In this document: positions 53,991 through 63,454 of the stretch, piece after piece
Layout: every line of letters starts with the position of its first letter
Numbering within the stretch: position 1 is the first letter of the stretch
DNA from: an uncultured Lachnospiraceae bacterium
GTDB taxonomy: Bacteria; Bacillota; Clostridia; Lachnospirales; Lachnospiraceae
Length of the DNA stretch: 64,000 nucleotides
Assembly: GCA_946628415.1 (NCBI GenBank)
Contig: CAMOWK010000012.1
Coordinates: forward strand, 1 to 64,000
Reading direction: 5' to 3'
Translations under genes and position numbers: made by a program
Notes under the pieces: generated by a model
The model's input: only the letters and a program-made list of their open reading frames with translations
Told to the model about the DNA's origin: nothing
Databases searched by the model: none

Positions 53991-55558
53991 ATGGATATTA
54001 GTAGCAAAACAGCTGAATTGTTGAAAAACAAAAAATTGAGGGGGGGGGGGTACTCCTAATAGGACTTTTGCTCCTCGTAGGAGCTTTATTATTAGCTTCT
54101 TATGTAATTAATAACAGGTATTATGTAAGTAGTAAAACAATCATAATTGAAATAATCTGTGCGGTGGTGGCAGTTCTGTTTTATCTGTCCATTTTCAAAT
54201 ATATCAATTGGAAGATAGCCTTTTCTATTGGATATCTGATTCTCTCTATTCTTTATTTGATACTGACACCATGCAACGCCGGTTTTGATGAGAATGGGCA
54301 TTTTCTTCGTAGCTATGAAATTTCAAAAGGGCATATGACAAGCGGTCACTTGGTTGATGGCGCCGGATGTACTGACGGAATCAGTGAATTAAATGACGCT
54401 CTTTCTCAGGTTCTGAGTGGAATATCCGTAAATGAAGCCGAAGATGTATATGCTAAACAGAAGAAATATATGGATCGCAGAATTGATATGGATGAGCTGG
54501 GGAATTATTACAATGTAAACCAGTGTCTATACTCACCGGTATCATATATTCCTCATGTTATAGGATTATTCATCGGTAATTATATTACTGATAATGCACT
54601 TGTTTATTATTACATGGGAAGAACCAGCGGGCTTCTCATAAATGCACTGTTTGTAATACTTGCGGTATGGTTAATTCCGGATCGTAAGGGTATAGTTGCG
54701 CTTGTTGCATCGACTCCTATTTTTATATCTCAGATTTGTACTTATTCTGCGGATGGTACTATCAATTCATTTTCACTTTTTTTTATTGCGTATATTCTTT
54801 ATCTCAGAAATAAGGGAAAAATGAGTGCTTTTGATATGGTGATCACTGCCATGGGTAGTGGGGTAGTGGCTTTGTCAAAGGTCATTTATTTTCCGCTTGT
54901 TTTTCTTGTGTTTTTAGTTCCAGGTAATTCATTTAAAAATAAAAAAACTGAAATAGTATTCAAAGTCACAACGTGTGTCTTTGCATTCACCCTATTTCTT
55001 GTGTGGTTTCTTATTGCAAAGACATATCTTTTCAATTTCTATGGGAGAAATGTTTATCCGGACAAACAGCTGGCGTACCTACTCAGACATATCTATTATT
55101 TCCCAATAATAATTATAAAGACAATAATTGCCGAGAATTTCAATTGGCTCCATGGGTTGTTTGGAGGCGTAATACTCAGTAATAACGTAATATTCATTTC
55201 TTACATGTTTGAGGTATTCATGTTCATTACGATAATTGAATTACTATGTCTTGAAGATACAAGTAAAGAGGAAGTATATAAGTATTCTTTTAAGCAGAAA
55301 ATAATAATATGGCTTACGATACTTCTGATTTTGGGACTGACATTTTCAAGTCTTTATGTGCAGTGGACACCTTATATGAGTGAGACAATACTTGGTATTC
55401 AAGGAAGATACTTTATTCCACTCATACTCCCTTTTTCACTTGTTTTAAAAAGATTTAGGATAATAAGGAATTATGAAGCCAGGCTTGGACTTGAATGGAT
55501 TGTTGTTATGATTCTTAACATGTATGCACTTGCATTTGAATATTATGTGTTTTCTTAG
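53991..55558 (+). CDS. DUF2142-like multi-pass membrane protein, out of frame at an 11-G tract
   Basis: The ATG at 53991 has GAGAGGA 8 nt upstream and encodes a 20-residue basic start, but after 11 G (54040-54050) the frame meets TAA at 54057. The long downstream ORF (to 55558) has no start with a ribosome site (only TTG at 54068). With 12 or 9 G the two join into one protein of about 520 residues with about 11-13 helices, the first right after the basic N-tail. FDENGHFLRSYEISKGHM and LGIQGRYFIPLILPFSL are DUF2142-type motifs of envelope-glycan proteins. A length-changing switch fits; a sequencing error in the homopolymer is the alternative. Confidence 0.8.
54040..54050 (+). repeat. poly-G tract (11 G) in the coding start of the DUF2142-like gene
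   Basis: Run of eleven G after codon 16 of the ATG-started frame. Its present length puts the downstream coding region out of frame by one base. Confidence 0.95.
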
Positions 55559-55606
55559 CTAATGTAACTCTAATGTGATATCGATTGTTTTCGAAAGGGA
55601 AAAGAT

Positions 55607-56575
55607 ATGATATTGAATGAAACTGAAAAAGAAAAGGTATCGGTTATAGTACCTTGTTATAACGAAATGGAAGCCATACCCTTTTTTTATGCTGAGTTTA
55701 TAAAATGTATTTCTGAAATAAAAAACTATGAATTTGAAGTATTATTTGTCGATGATGGTTCCAAAGATGACACATTAAATGTGATAAAAGAACTATCATT
55801 AAAGGATGAAAGAATACATTTCCTTGCATTATCAAAAAATTTTGGAAAAGAATCTGCTATGTACGCTGGTCTATGTAATGCGAGTGGAGACTATGCTGTA
55901 ATTATGGATGCGGATCTTCAGGATCCGCCAAGCATCTTACCGGAAATGCTGGAAAAAATAAATGAGGGCTATGATTCAGTTGCAACCAGAAGAGTAACCA
56001 GAGCAGGAGAGCCTAAACTCAGAAGTTTCTTTGCAAGGTTGTTTTATAAGTTGATTAACAGATTGTCTGATACTGATATTGTGGATGGGGCAAGGGATTA
56101 TAGACTCATGAAAAAGGATATGGTTGATGCAATAGTTGCGATGTCTGAAGTGAACAGATTCACTAAAGGTATATTTGGCTGGGTTGGATTTAAAACTTAT
56201 TGGATGGAGTTTGATAATCAGGAAAGAGTGGCAGGAAATACCAAATGGAATTTTTGGGGCTTGTTTAAATATGCGATGGAGGGAATTGTTAATTTTTCTG
56301 AAACTCCTCTTTCAATTGCATCATGGCTTGGGATTTTTATGACAATGGTCTCGTTTTTAGCCGTAATATTCATTGTTGTAAGAAAATTGATATTTGGCGA
56401 TCCTGTCGCAGGATGGGCATCCACTGCATCTATAATTACATTTATAGGTGGGCTTCAGCTTCTATGTCTTGGAATAATAGGTAAGTATATTTCAAAAATG
56501 TATCTCGAGGTAAAAAGAAGACCACATTTTATAATAGCATCTTCTGATAGAAAAGATGTGACAAGGATTAAATAA
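55607..56575 (+). CDS. GtrB-like polyprenyl-phosphate glycosyltransferase
   Basis: A 322-residue family 2 glycosyltransferase: VSVIVPCYNEMEAIPFFYAEF, VLFVDDGSKDDT, ALSKNFGKESAMYAGL and VIMDADLQDPPSILPEM give the GT-A core with its Asp motifs. Two helices near residues 235-255 and 265-295 anchor it. This is the layout of GtrB, which transfers a sugar from UDP-sugar to undecaprenyl phosphate on the inner membrane face. It lies between the DUF2142-like and GtrII-like genes, all in one direction. Confidence 0.92.
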   Translation: MILNETEKEKVSVIVPCYNEMEAIPFFYAEFIKCISEIKNYEFEVLFVDDGSKDDTLNVIKELSLKDERIHFLALSKNFGKESAMYAGLCNASGDYAVIMDADLQDPPSILPEMLEKINEGYDSVATRRVTRAGEPKLRSFFARLFYKLINRLSDTDIVDGARDYRLMKKDMVDAIVAMSEVNRFTKGIFGWVGFKTYWMEFDNQERVAGNTKWNFWGLFKYAMEGIVNFSETPLSIASWLGIFMTMVSFLAVIFIVVRKLIFGDPVAGWASTASIITFIGGLQLLCLGIIGKYISKMYLEVKRRPHFIIASSDRKDVTRIK

Positions 56576-56591
56576 CGAGCAGGAATAGGAC

Positions 56592-58091
56592 ATGAAGACA
56601 TATATAAGAAAAAATAAAAAACTGATCCTCATACTTTTTATATTTACATTTTTGTTTGGATTTCAGAAGATCTTTTTTAAGAGTGTCGGTTATGATACCG
56701 CAAGCTATATTATTGAGCCGGAAGTAATGTATAGATCATGGTACTCTCATTCGAGGTATATGCTTGTATTTATTAAAAGAGTTATTCCATTTTTGCATGG
56801 ACATCTCCATATAATAAATGCGATAACATATTTGAATGTATTCATATATACCGTGCTGTTTCTGGGTTTTCTAAATATGAAAAGGGATTTAGAAGAGGAT
56901 GCTCTATGTGAGACAGGCTTTTTAAGAGATCTATTATGCGGTATATTCCTTATAAGTGCTCCATCCTTCTTGGAACAGTATTATTTTGTTCTTCAAAGCA
57001 TGGAGATTTCTTTGGGATTTATTTTTATAACTATAACCTTTATTTTTACATGGAAAATCTTTAATGCTCATAATAAAAGAAGAATAGTTTGGTATTCAAT
57101 AATAAATATTATAATAATTTTCTTTACTGTTTCTATGTATCAATATTTTGCTCTGATGTTTATTTTCGGAGTAGTGATATGCCTATTAAAACTGGATTCT
57201 GAGGATTGTAAAGTGAACATAAAGTTGATAGTGCTTTGCGTTGCTACGCTGGCAGCAGGTATGGCGCTTTATTATCTGTCTAATAATCTGGTTCTTAATA
57301 CGCTGCATATTCCGAAAGATAATTATTTGGGAAATGAATGGTCAAGGATTTCTCATAAAGATGCATTTCTTAATATTCTTGCATCAGGGTATGTAGTCCT
57401 TTTGGGCAGAGGAAGTACATATAATCTGTCGTTTAGTTTCTGCGCGATTTATGTTTTTTATAAGATTATTTCTTCAAAAAAGAAGCTTTGCTTTAAGAAT
57501 CTTTATTACATTGGTTTGCTCATAACTCCTTTTATTATTACCATTGTATTTGCTAATATGATGCTTTCGAGAACTTCCATGGCTACTGCGTATGTATCTA
57601 CATATGTATTCTTTTGTGCTTTTGGGTTTCGCATAAAAAGGGCGGAAATATACAAATATTTACTCATTTTATATTCAGTTGTTCAGATTGTTTGTTGTCA
57701 GATACTCACGTATTCTGACTATGTTAGATACAATAATGATGTAAAGATAGCAAATGAAGTATATAAGAAATGCAATGCTGAAGAAGATACTGAGATTTAT
57801 TTCATCGGAATAGAAACTACAGAGGAAAATGTACCGTGTTTTCGAGGCGAAGTGATAGGATCATCTTTTTTTGAATGGGGTGTGGAACCAGAGACGGTGC
57901 ATCAAGGGGCTGTACATACATTTATGGCTTCTGAAGGGTTAAGGTATAAGATGCCGAGTGGTGAACTGGAAGATAAAGCTATAAATGCATTTAAAAAGGG
58001 AAGCATATCTTCGGAATATCCGGAGGATGGATATGTACTCAGGACAGATGAAGGGTATATTGTTAATTTAGGAAGAAGAGTTAAGCAGTAA
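56592..58091 (+). CDS. GtrII-like membrane glucosyltransferase
   Basis: A 499-residue protein with about ten helices. The early loop FFKSVGYDTASYIIEPE and HSRYMLVFIKRVIPF, with acidic residues just outside the first helix, resemble the glucosyltransferase GtrII (Glucos_trans_II) family, which moves the lipid-linked sugar onto a surface polymer outside the cell. Context supports this: GtrB-like gene 16 bp upstream. The C-terminal about 110 residues are soluble. No GtrA-type flippase is present. Base composition is visibly more AT-rich than the flanking genes. Confidence 0.7.
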   Translation: MKTYIRKNKKLILILFIFTFLFGFQKIFFKSVGYDTASYIIEPEVMYRSWYSHSRYMLVFIKRVIPFLHGHLHIINAITYLNVFIYTVLFLGFLNMKRDLEEDALCETGFLRDLLCGIFLISAPSFLEQYYFVLQSMEISLGFIFITITFIFTWKIFNAHNKRRIVWYSIINIIIIFFTVSMYQYFALMFIFGVVICLLKLDSEDCKVNIKLIVLCVATLAAGMALYYLSNNLVLNTLHIPKDNYLGNEWSRISHKDAFLNILASGYVVLLGRGSTYNLSFSFCAIYVFYKIISSKKKLCFKNLYYIGLLITPFIITIVFANMMLSRTSMATAYVSTYVFFCAFGFRIKRAEIYKYLLILYSVVQIVCCQILTYSDYVRYNNDVKIANEVYKKCNAEEDTEIYFIGIETTEENVPCFRGEVIGSSFFEWGVEPETVHQGAVHTFMASEGLRYKMPSGELEDKAINAFKKGSISSEYPEDGYVLRTDEGYIVNLGRRVKQ

Positions 58092-58135
58092 GAAAAAGAA
58101 GAAAGTGCTGATTACCATAGATGAAGTGCAACGTG

Positions 58136-58177
58136 ACATGCAGAGGCAGGGCAATGGACGCCCTGCCTCTTTGATTG
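58136..58177 (+). repeat. 42-bp direct repeat, right copy (terminator hairpin)
   Basis: Matches the left copy (53884-53925) in 41 of 42 positions, with A for G at the base of the loop. It forms the same hairpin and ends the Gtr-like module. Confidence 0.9.
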
Positions 58178-58205
58178 TATGTCAGATACTCACGTATTTT
58201 TTTTC

Positions 58206-58234
58206 TTGAAGAGAATATACATTTAGTGTATATT
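58206..58234 (+). promoter_or_regulatory. promoter with overlapping operator of the peptide ABC operon
   Basis: -35 TTGAAG and -10 TATATT are 17 bp apart. A perfect palindrome with arms AATATACA and TGTATATT (58214-58234, 5-bp centre) fills the spacer and the -10, so a bound regulator would block transcription. The regulator is not identifiable from the sequence. Confidence 0.65.
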
Positions 58235-58293
58235 GATTACGCTGTTTTTGGGACGGAACAAGGGCTGTACCCCTATAAGAAGGAGCAAATATT

Positions 58294-59817
58294 ATGAGAA
58301 AAAGACTAAGAAAAGCTCTGGTACTGTTAATGGCAATGTTAACTGTACTCAGTATCGCAGGATGCGGAAAGAAGGATAAGGCGGGAAAAGATAGCAAAAT
58401 TACTATCGGAATACCACAGGACATTGAGGATTCACTTGATCCGCACAAGATGGTTGCGGCAGGTACAAAGGAGATATTCTTCAATGTATATGAAGGACTT
58501 GTTAAACCTGATGCCGACGGAAATATAGTTCCGGCAGTAGCAAGCGAGTATGAGATAAGTGATGACAGACTTACCTATACATTTACTATACGTGACAATG
58601 TAAAGTTCCATGACGGGACTGTAGTTACAGCAGAAGACGTAAAGTATTCTATTGAAAAATGTGCAGACATAGAAGGTGGGAATCCACTTGTTCAGGCGCT
58701 TAAAAATGTATCGTCAGTAGAAATAGTTGACGAGAAGCATGTTGCAGTTAAGCTTGATACGCCTGACAGCGATTTCCTTGCCAACATAGCTACAGTATCA
58801 GCAGCCATTATTCCTAAGAATAACAGCGATGCGGACGGAACTGCGATAGGTACAGGCCCTTATAAGTATGTTTCAAGAACACCTCTTGTAAATGTAGTTT
58901 TTGAAAAGAACGATGACTACTGGGGAGAGGCTGCAAATATAAAGAACGTTACATTTAAAATATGTGCAAATGCAGATACTATTCCTATGGAGCTTTCAGG
59001 CGGTTCCATCGATATGATGGTTCACCTTACAAATGCACAGAGGAACCAGATAGATAAGAATAATTTTGATGTAAAGGCAGGAACCATGAATCTTGTTCAG
59101 GCGCTTTACCTCAATAATAAAGTTGAACCGTTCAATAATCCCGATGTACGTAAGGCGCTTTGCTATGCTATAGATAAGGATGCCATTCTTGATTTTGTAT
59201 CAGACGGTGAAGGCGTAAAGATCGGAAGCAGTATGTATCCGAACTTTAGAAAATACTATGATGAGTCACTTGCTGATGCATATCCTCATGACACGGAAAA
59301 AGCAAAAGAATTGCTTAAGGCTGCAGGCTATGAGAAAGGCTTTTCATTTGATATAACTGTTCCATCGAACTATACACAGCACGTGGATACGGCAACAGTC
59401 ATTAAGGAACAGCTTGCAGAAGTCGGAGTTACAGCAAATATCAAGCAGGTTGACTGGGATACATGGCTCTCTGAAACATATTCAGGAAGAAACTATGACG
59501 CAACAGTAATCGGTGTTGATGCGGCACAGCTTACAGCATCAAGCCTTCTTGCAAGATTCGTTTCCGATGCGGGTAATAATTTTGTGAATTACAACAATCC
59601 TGAATACGATGAGCTTTACAAGAAAGCATTTAATGATATGGACGACAGTACTCAGACTGAAGAGTTTAAGGAATGTATCAAGATGCTTTCTGATGATGCG
59701 GCAAATGTATATATTCAGGATCTTCCGGAATTTGTGGCTTTAAATAAAAAATACACAGGTTACACCTTCTATCCTGTATATGTAATTGATGTAGCATCTA
59801 TCAAGCTTGCTGAGTAA
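58294..59817 (+). CDS. peptide-type ABC transporter substrate-binding lipoprotein (SBP_bac_5)
   Basis: A 507-residue lipoprotein, lipobox LSIAGC (Cys about 25). PQDIEDSLDPHKMVAAGTKEI, VKFHDGTVVTAEDVKYSIEK and NPDVRKALCYAIDKDAILD are family 5 signatures. It binds oligopeptides, dipeptides or perhaps nickel or glycosides. It leads the operon with two permeases and a fused ATPase. AAGGAG lies 7 nt before the ATG. Confidence 0.93.
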   Translation: MRKRLRKALVLLMAMLTVLSIAGCGKKDKAGKDSKITIGIPQDIEDSLDPHKMVAAGTKEIFFNVYEGLVKPDADGNIVPAVASEYEISDDRLTYTFTIRDNVKFHDGTVVTAEDVKYSIEKCADIEGGNPLVQALKNVSSVEIVDEKHVAVKLDTPDSDFLANIATVSAAIIPKNNSDADGTAIGTGPYKYVSRTPLVNVVFEKNDDYWGEAANIKNVTFKICANADTIPMELSGGSIDMMVHLTNAQRNQIDKNNFDVKAGTMNLVQALYLNNKVEPFNNPDVRKALCYAIDKDAILDFVSDGEGVKIGSSMYPNFRKYYDESLADAYPHDTEKAKELLKAAGYEKGFSFDITVPSNYTQHVDTATVIKEQLAEVGVTANIKQVDWDTWLSETYSGRNYDATVIGVDAAQLTASSLLARFVSDAGNNFVNYNNPEYDELYKKAFNDMDDSTQTEEFKECIKMLSDDAANVYIQDLPEFVALNKKYTGYTFYPVYVIDVASIKLAE

Positions 59818-59908
59818 TACTGTAAAATCTTTTTAGATAAGAGATATATTAATATTGGAACATATATGTGCGGATACATGTTTCAAGGCATGTAACAAGG
59901 AGACTGCC

Positions 59909-60853
59909 ATGGGTAAGTATATAATGAAGAAATTCATATCATTACTACTGACCTTGCTGGCAGTCTCTTTTGTTACCTTCTTTCTTTTCAGTGTAATTCC
60001 CGGCGATCCGGCGGTATCCAAGCTTGGAACCCAGGCGACACCGGAAAAAATCGCCGCACTAAGACATGAGATGGGGCTTGATCAGCCATTTCTTGTGAGA
60101 TACTTTAAATGGCTGATAGGCATTATACGGGGCGATTTCGGAAAATCCTACGCTTACTCGATGCCTGTATCAAAGCTTATCGGCGGCAAGATCATGATAA
60201 ATGGAACGCTCTCCGTTATGGCTATCTTTTTCGTGATAGTAGTATCAATACCTCTCGGGATATTCACATCAAAGCATGCCGGAGGGATTATAGATAAAAT
60301 AGTTACTGTCATTAATCAGATATTTATGGCGTTTCCGCCATTTCTTCTGGGTCTTATACTTACAGCAATATTCGGACTTACGTTCAGGCTGTTTTCGCCC
60401 GGAGCATATATTAATTATGATGTGAGTTTCTTTGGATTCCTCGGATACATGATTTGTCCTTCAATTGCGCTTGCGCTTCCCAAGACTGCGATGTGTGTGA
60501 AGCTCTTCAGAACCAATATACTTGAAGAGGCAAAACAGGACTATGCGAAGACGGCATATTCCAAAGGCAATAATACAACAAGTCTTTTTTATAAATATGC
60601 ACTTAAAAATGCAATTATGCCGACGATTACATTTATCGGAATGCTCTTTGCAGATATGATAGCTTCGGGAATAGTTATCGAACAGACCTTTGGAATTCCG
60701 GGTCTCGGGAGAACGCTACTTTCGGCAATAAATGTAAGGGATTATCCGGTGGTGCTTGCTATAGTCATGATCATCGCAACCGGGATTGTCGTTGTTAGTG
60801 TTTTAACAGATTTAATTCATGCGGCCCTTGATCCGCGCGTAAGAAATGAATGA
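59909..60853 (+). CDS. peptide-type ABC transporter permease (DppB-like)
   Basis: A 314-residue permease with about six helices. FISLLLTLLAVSFVTFFLFSVIPGDPA, RHEMGLDQPFLVRYFKWL and the EAA loop (RTNILEEAKQDYAKTAYSKG) are typical of DppB/OppB. The start is the ATG behind AAGGAGACTGCC; an upstream in-frame ATG lacks a site. It overlaps the next gene by 4 bp. Confidence 0.93.
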   Translation: MGKYIMKKFISLLLTLLAVSFVTFFLFSVIPGDPAVSKLGTQATPEKIAALRHEMGLDQPFLVRYFKWLIGIIRGDFGKSYAYSMPVSKLIGGKIMINGTLSVMAIFFVIVVSIPLGIFTSKHAGGIIDKIVTVINQIFMAFPPFLLGLILTAIFGLTFRLFSPGAYINYDVSFFGFLGYMICPSIALALPKTAMCVKLFRTNILEEAKQDYAKTAYSKGNNTTSLFYKYALKNAIMPTITFIGMLFADMIASGIVIEQTFGIPGLGRTLLSAINVRDYPVVLAIVMIIATGIVVVSVLTDLIHAALDPRVRNE

Positions 60854-61668
60854 TGAAGAATAAGAAAAATCTACAAATGAATATAGGAATCGGGATTATA
60901 GCCTTCCTTGCATTATTTATGCTTATTGGGCTTATTTACCACCCGTACAGCCCGACAGCCATGGACTCGACATCAAAGCTTGCAGCGCCAAGTATTCGCC
61001 ACTGGTTCGGTGGGGACAAGATGGGAAGAGACATTTTCACCAGAGTTCAGCAGGGACTAAGAACGTCGGTTGTAATAAGCTTTTTTGCCACTATTATCGG
61101 TGGTCTGGGCGGAACCGTTGTCGGAGCTCTGACCGGGTATTACGGTGGAAAACTGGATGACGGAGTCATGAGAATCATTGACGTGCTATTTGCAATTCCG
61201 AGTATACTTCTGGCGCTTATATTTGTGAGCCTTTCGGGATCGGGAATGGTTGATGTGATTCTTGCTCTCGGAATCTCTGTAATTCCGAGCTTCGCCAAAA
61301 TGATACGTACAGAGTTTAAGGAACAGAGCAAGCTGGAATATGTTCAGGCTGCAAAACTGATGGGAGCAACGGATGCCAGAATACTTTTCAGACATATACT
61401 TCCAAATGTAATGCCTACACTTATTAACTGTCTATTCATTTCATTTAACAACTGCATCCTTGCCGAGGCAGGTCTTTCATACCTTGGAATAGGAGTTCAG
61501 CCACCGGTTGCAAGCCTTGGAGGTATGATATCCGAAGGGCAGGGATATATAATGACTGCACCTTTTTACGTAATCTATCCGGGGGCTGTGATGGTGCTGC
61601 TTCTGATAGGACTCGGACTTCTCGCAGACAGTGACAAGGAAACTATGGTAATTTTATCCGACCGTTAG
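60850..61668 (+). CDS. peptide-type ABC transporter permease (DppC-like)
   Basis: A 272-residue permease with about six helices. HWFGGDKMGRDIFTRVQQGLRTS and the EAA loop (QAAKLMGATDARILFRHILPN) followed by ILAEAGLSYLGIGVQPP are DppC/OppC hallmarks. Its ATG overlaps the end of the DppB-like gene. Confidence 0.94.
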   Translation: MMKNKKNLQMNIGIGIIAFLALFMLIGLIYHPYSPTAMDSTSKLAAPSIRHWFGGDKMGRDIFTRVQQGLRTSVVISFFATIIGGLGGTVVGALTGYYGGKLDDGVMRIIDVLFAIPSILLALIFVSLSGSGMVDVILALGISVIPSFAKMIRTEFKEQSKLEYVQAAKLMGATDARILFRHILPNVMPTLINCLFISFNNCILAEAGLSYLGIGVQPPVASLGGMISEGQGYIMTAPFYVIYPGAVMVLLLIGLGLLADSDKETMVILSDR

Positions 61669-61752
61669 GAGAAATTGGATAAAGAACAGTTGAAGGATTT
61701 ATAACAGCAAAAAGGGAAGTTGTCATAATAAATGATTTGTGTTTTGCGATAA

Positions 61753-63420
61753 ATGCATGGGGATTTAGAATTGCTCGAGGTAAAAGATTTAAAAATTGAA
61801 TTTTACGATCACTCTGTCCCGGAAGTTGCGGTCCGTGATGTGGACTTTACTATGGAAGATGGCGAGATTATAGGACTGGTGGGCGAATCGGGCAGCGGTA
61901 AAAGCCTTACCGCATCTGCCATAGCGGGACTTATAAGAAGAGGTGACGTAAAGGTTTCGGGTGAAATACTCTGGAACGATGATGATAAGGAGCTGAACCT
62001 CCTGAAGATATCCCGTACAGAGATGCGCCGTCTTCAGGGTGATGATATAGGATTTATCTTTCAGAATCCTATGACTGCATTTTCTCCTGTGCATAAGATT
62101 GGTTATCAGGTGGAGGATGCGCTTCGCGTTCACGACGGAAAAAACATAAGCAAAGAAGAGATGAAAAAGCGTGCCATAGATGCTCTTCGCGCGGCGGAGC
62201 TCCCCGATCCCGAAAGAGTATATAGCTCATATCCGTTTGAACTGTCAGGCGGAATGCGCCAGAGGGCAATGATAGCATCAGCTATGATATCGTCACCACG
62301 CCTTCTTATAGCGGACGAGCCGACAACAGCGCTTGATGTAACCGTTCAGGCGGAGATAATAAAACTCCTTAAAAGGATAAACGAAAAGGATCATACGGCT
62401 ATTCTTTTCATTTCCCATGATCTTGGACTGGTAAGGAAACTCTGCCAAAAGGTCATCGTTCTTAAGAACGGAGATGTTATAGAGACAGGTGACGTTGAAG
62501 AGATTTTCAGCAACCCTAAAGGTGATTACACAAAAAAACTTATAGCTGCGAACCTTGTAATGGAACGTAAGACAAGTGCCGAGTCAGACGCGGGCAGCCA
62601 CCGGACAGATGACGCACAGGCACCCGGTGAGACTGATGACAAAGCAGAAAAAGCTGACGCACATGAGAAGCAGGAAGAGGTCGAGTGCTCCGTCAAGAAT
62701 CTGACATATCTTTACCCTGTCAGAAACAGCATTTTGAGCCTTAAAAAGAATAAAGAAAAGCCGGCTGAAAGAATAGGAATTCATGATATAAATCTTACTA
62801 TTAAGAAAGGTGAGATAGTCGGACTTGTTGGTGAATCCGGAAGCGGCAAATCAACTCTTGCGAAATGCATTGCAGGTCTTACAGGAGATTTCAGTGAGAC
62901 TATAAAAAAGAATAAAGTAGGGATGATCTTTCAGGATTCCTACAGCGCACTTAATCCTAAGAGGAGTATTGACTGGCTTCTCAGGGAGGCACTGTATCTA
63001 AATGGAGTGAAAGAAAAGGATGAGCAGGATGAGCGGATTAAGAAGATTCTTCTGGAGGTGGAAATCCCGGAAGACTTCAGGGAAAAGTATCCGTCTATGC
63101 TTTCGGGCGGTCAGCGTCAGCGTGTTATGATCGCTATGGCACTTCTTCAGGAACCGACGCTTCTTATAGCAGATGAGCCGGTTTCCGCACTTGATGTTGC
63201 CATACAGGAATCTATACTTAAGCTGCTTAAAAATTTGAGCAAAAAACATTGTGTTGCTATACTTTTCATTTCTCATGATCTTAGAACAGTTTACGATCTT
63301 TGCGATTTTGTGGCAGTTATGAAAGGCGGAAGAATAGTAGAAGCAAAGAAGAAGGATGAACTGTACAGCAATCCTGAAGAGGAATATACAAAGGTACTTC
63401 TCAGAAGTGCACTTGAATAA
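61753..63420 (+). CDS. fused double ABC ATPase (DppD-DppF-like)
   Basis: A 555-residue protein with two complete ABC ATPase domains. First (about residues 5-270): GLVGESGSGKSLTASAIAGL, LSGGMRQRAMIASAM, LLIADEPTTALDVT. A charged linker follows (about 275-312, TDDAQAPGETDDKAEKADA). Second (about 313-555): GLVGESGSGKSTLAKCIAGL, LSGGQRQRVMIAMAL, LLIADEPVSALDVA. Normally these are two proteins. It lies 84 bp after the DppC-like gene. No strong ribosome site precedes the ATG at 61753, so a nearby start such as TTG at 61771 behind GGGGATTTAGAA is possible. Confidence 0.9.
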   Translation: MHGDLELLEVKDLKIEFYDHSVPEVAVRDVDFTMEDGEIIGLVGESGSGKSLTASAIAGLIRRGDVKVSGEILWNDDDKELNLLKISRTEMRRLQGDDIGFIFQNPMTAFSPVHKIGYQVEDALRVHDGKNISKEEMKKRAIDALRAAELPDPERVYSSYPFELSGGMRQRAMIASAMISSPRLLIADEPTTALDVTVQAEIIKLLKRINEKDHTAILFISHDLGLVRKLCQKVIVLKNGDVIETGDVEEIFSNPKGDYTKKLIAANLVMERKTSAESDAGSHRTDDAQAPGETDDKAEKADAHEKQEEVECSVKNLTYLYPVRNSILSLKKNKEKPAERIGIHDINLTIKKGEIVGLVGESGSGKSTLAKCIAGLTGDFSETIKKNKVGMIFQDSYSALNPKRSIDWLLREALYLNGVKEKDEQDERIKKILLEVEIPEDFREKYPSMLSGGQRQRVMIAMALLQEPTLLIADEPVSALDVAIQESILKLLKNLSKKHCVAILFISHDLRTVYDLCDFVAVMKGGRIVEAKKKDELYSNPEEEYTKVLLRSALE

Positions 63421-63454
63421 AAAGAAAAAAATAGGAAGGAAGTAAGTTGGTACT

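Noticed and set aside
53884..58177. Insertion sequence or transposon
   Set aside because: No transposase, integrase or terminal inverted repeats; only direct repeats of a terminator. Kept as a possible recombination cassette.
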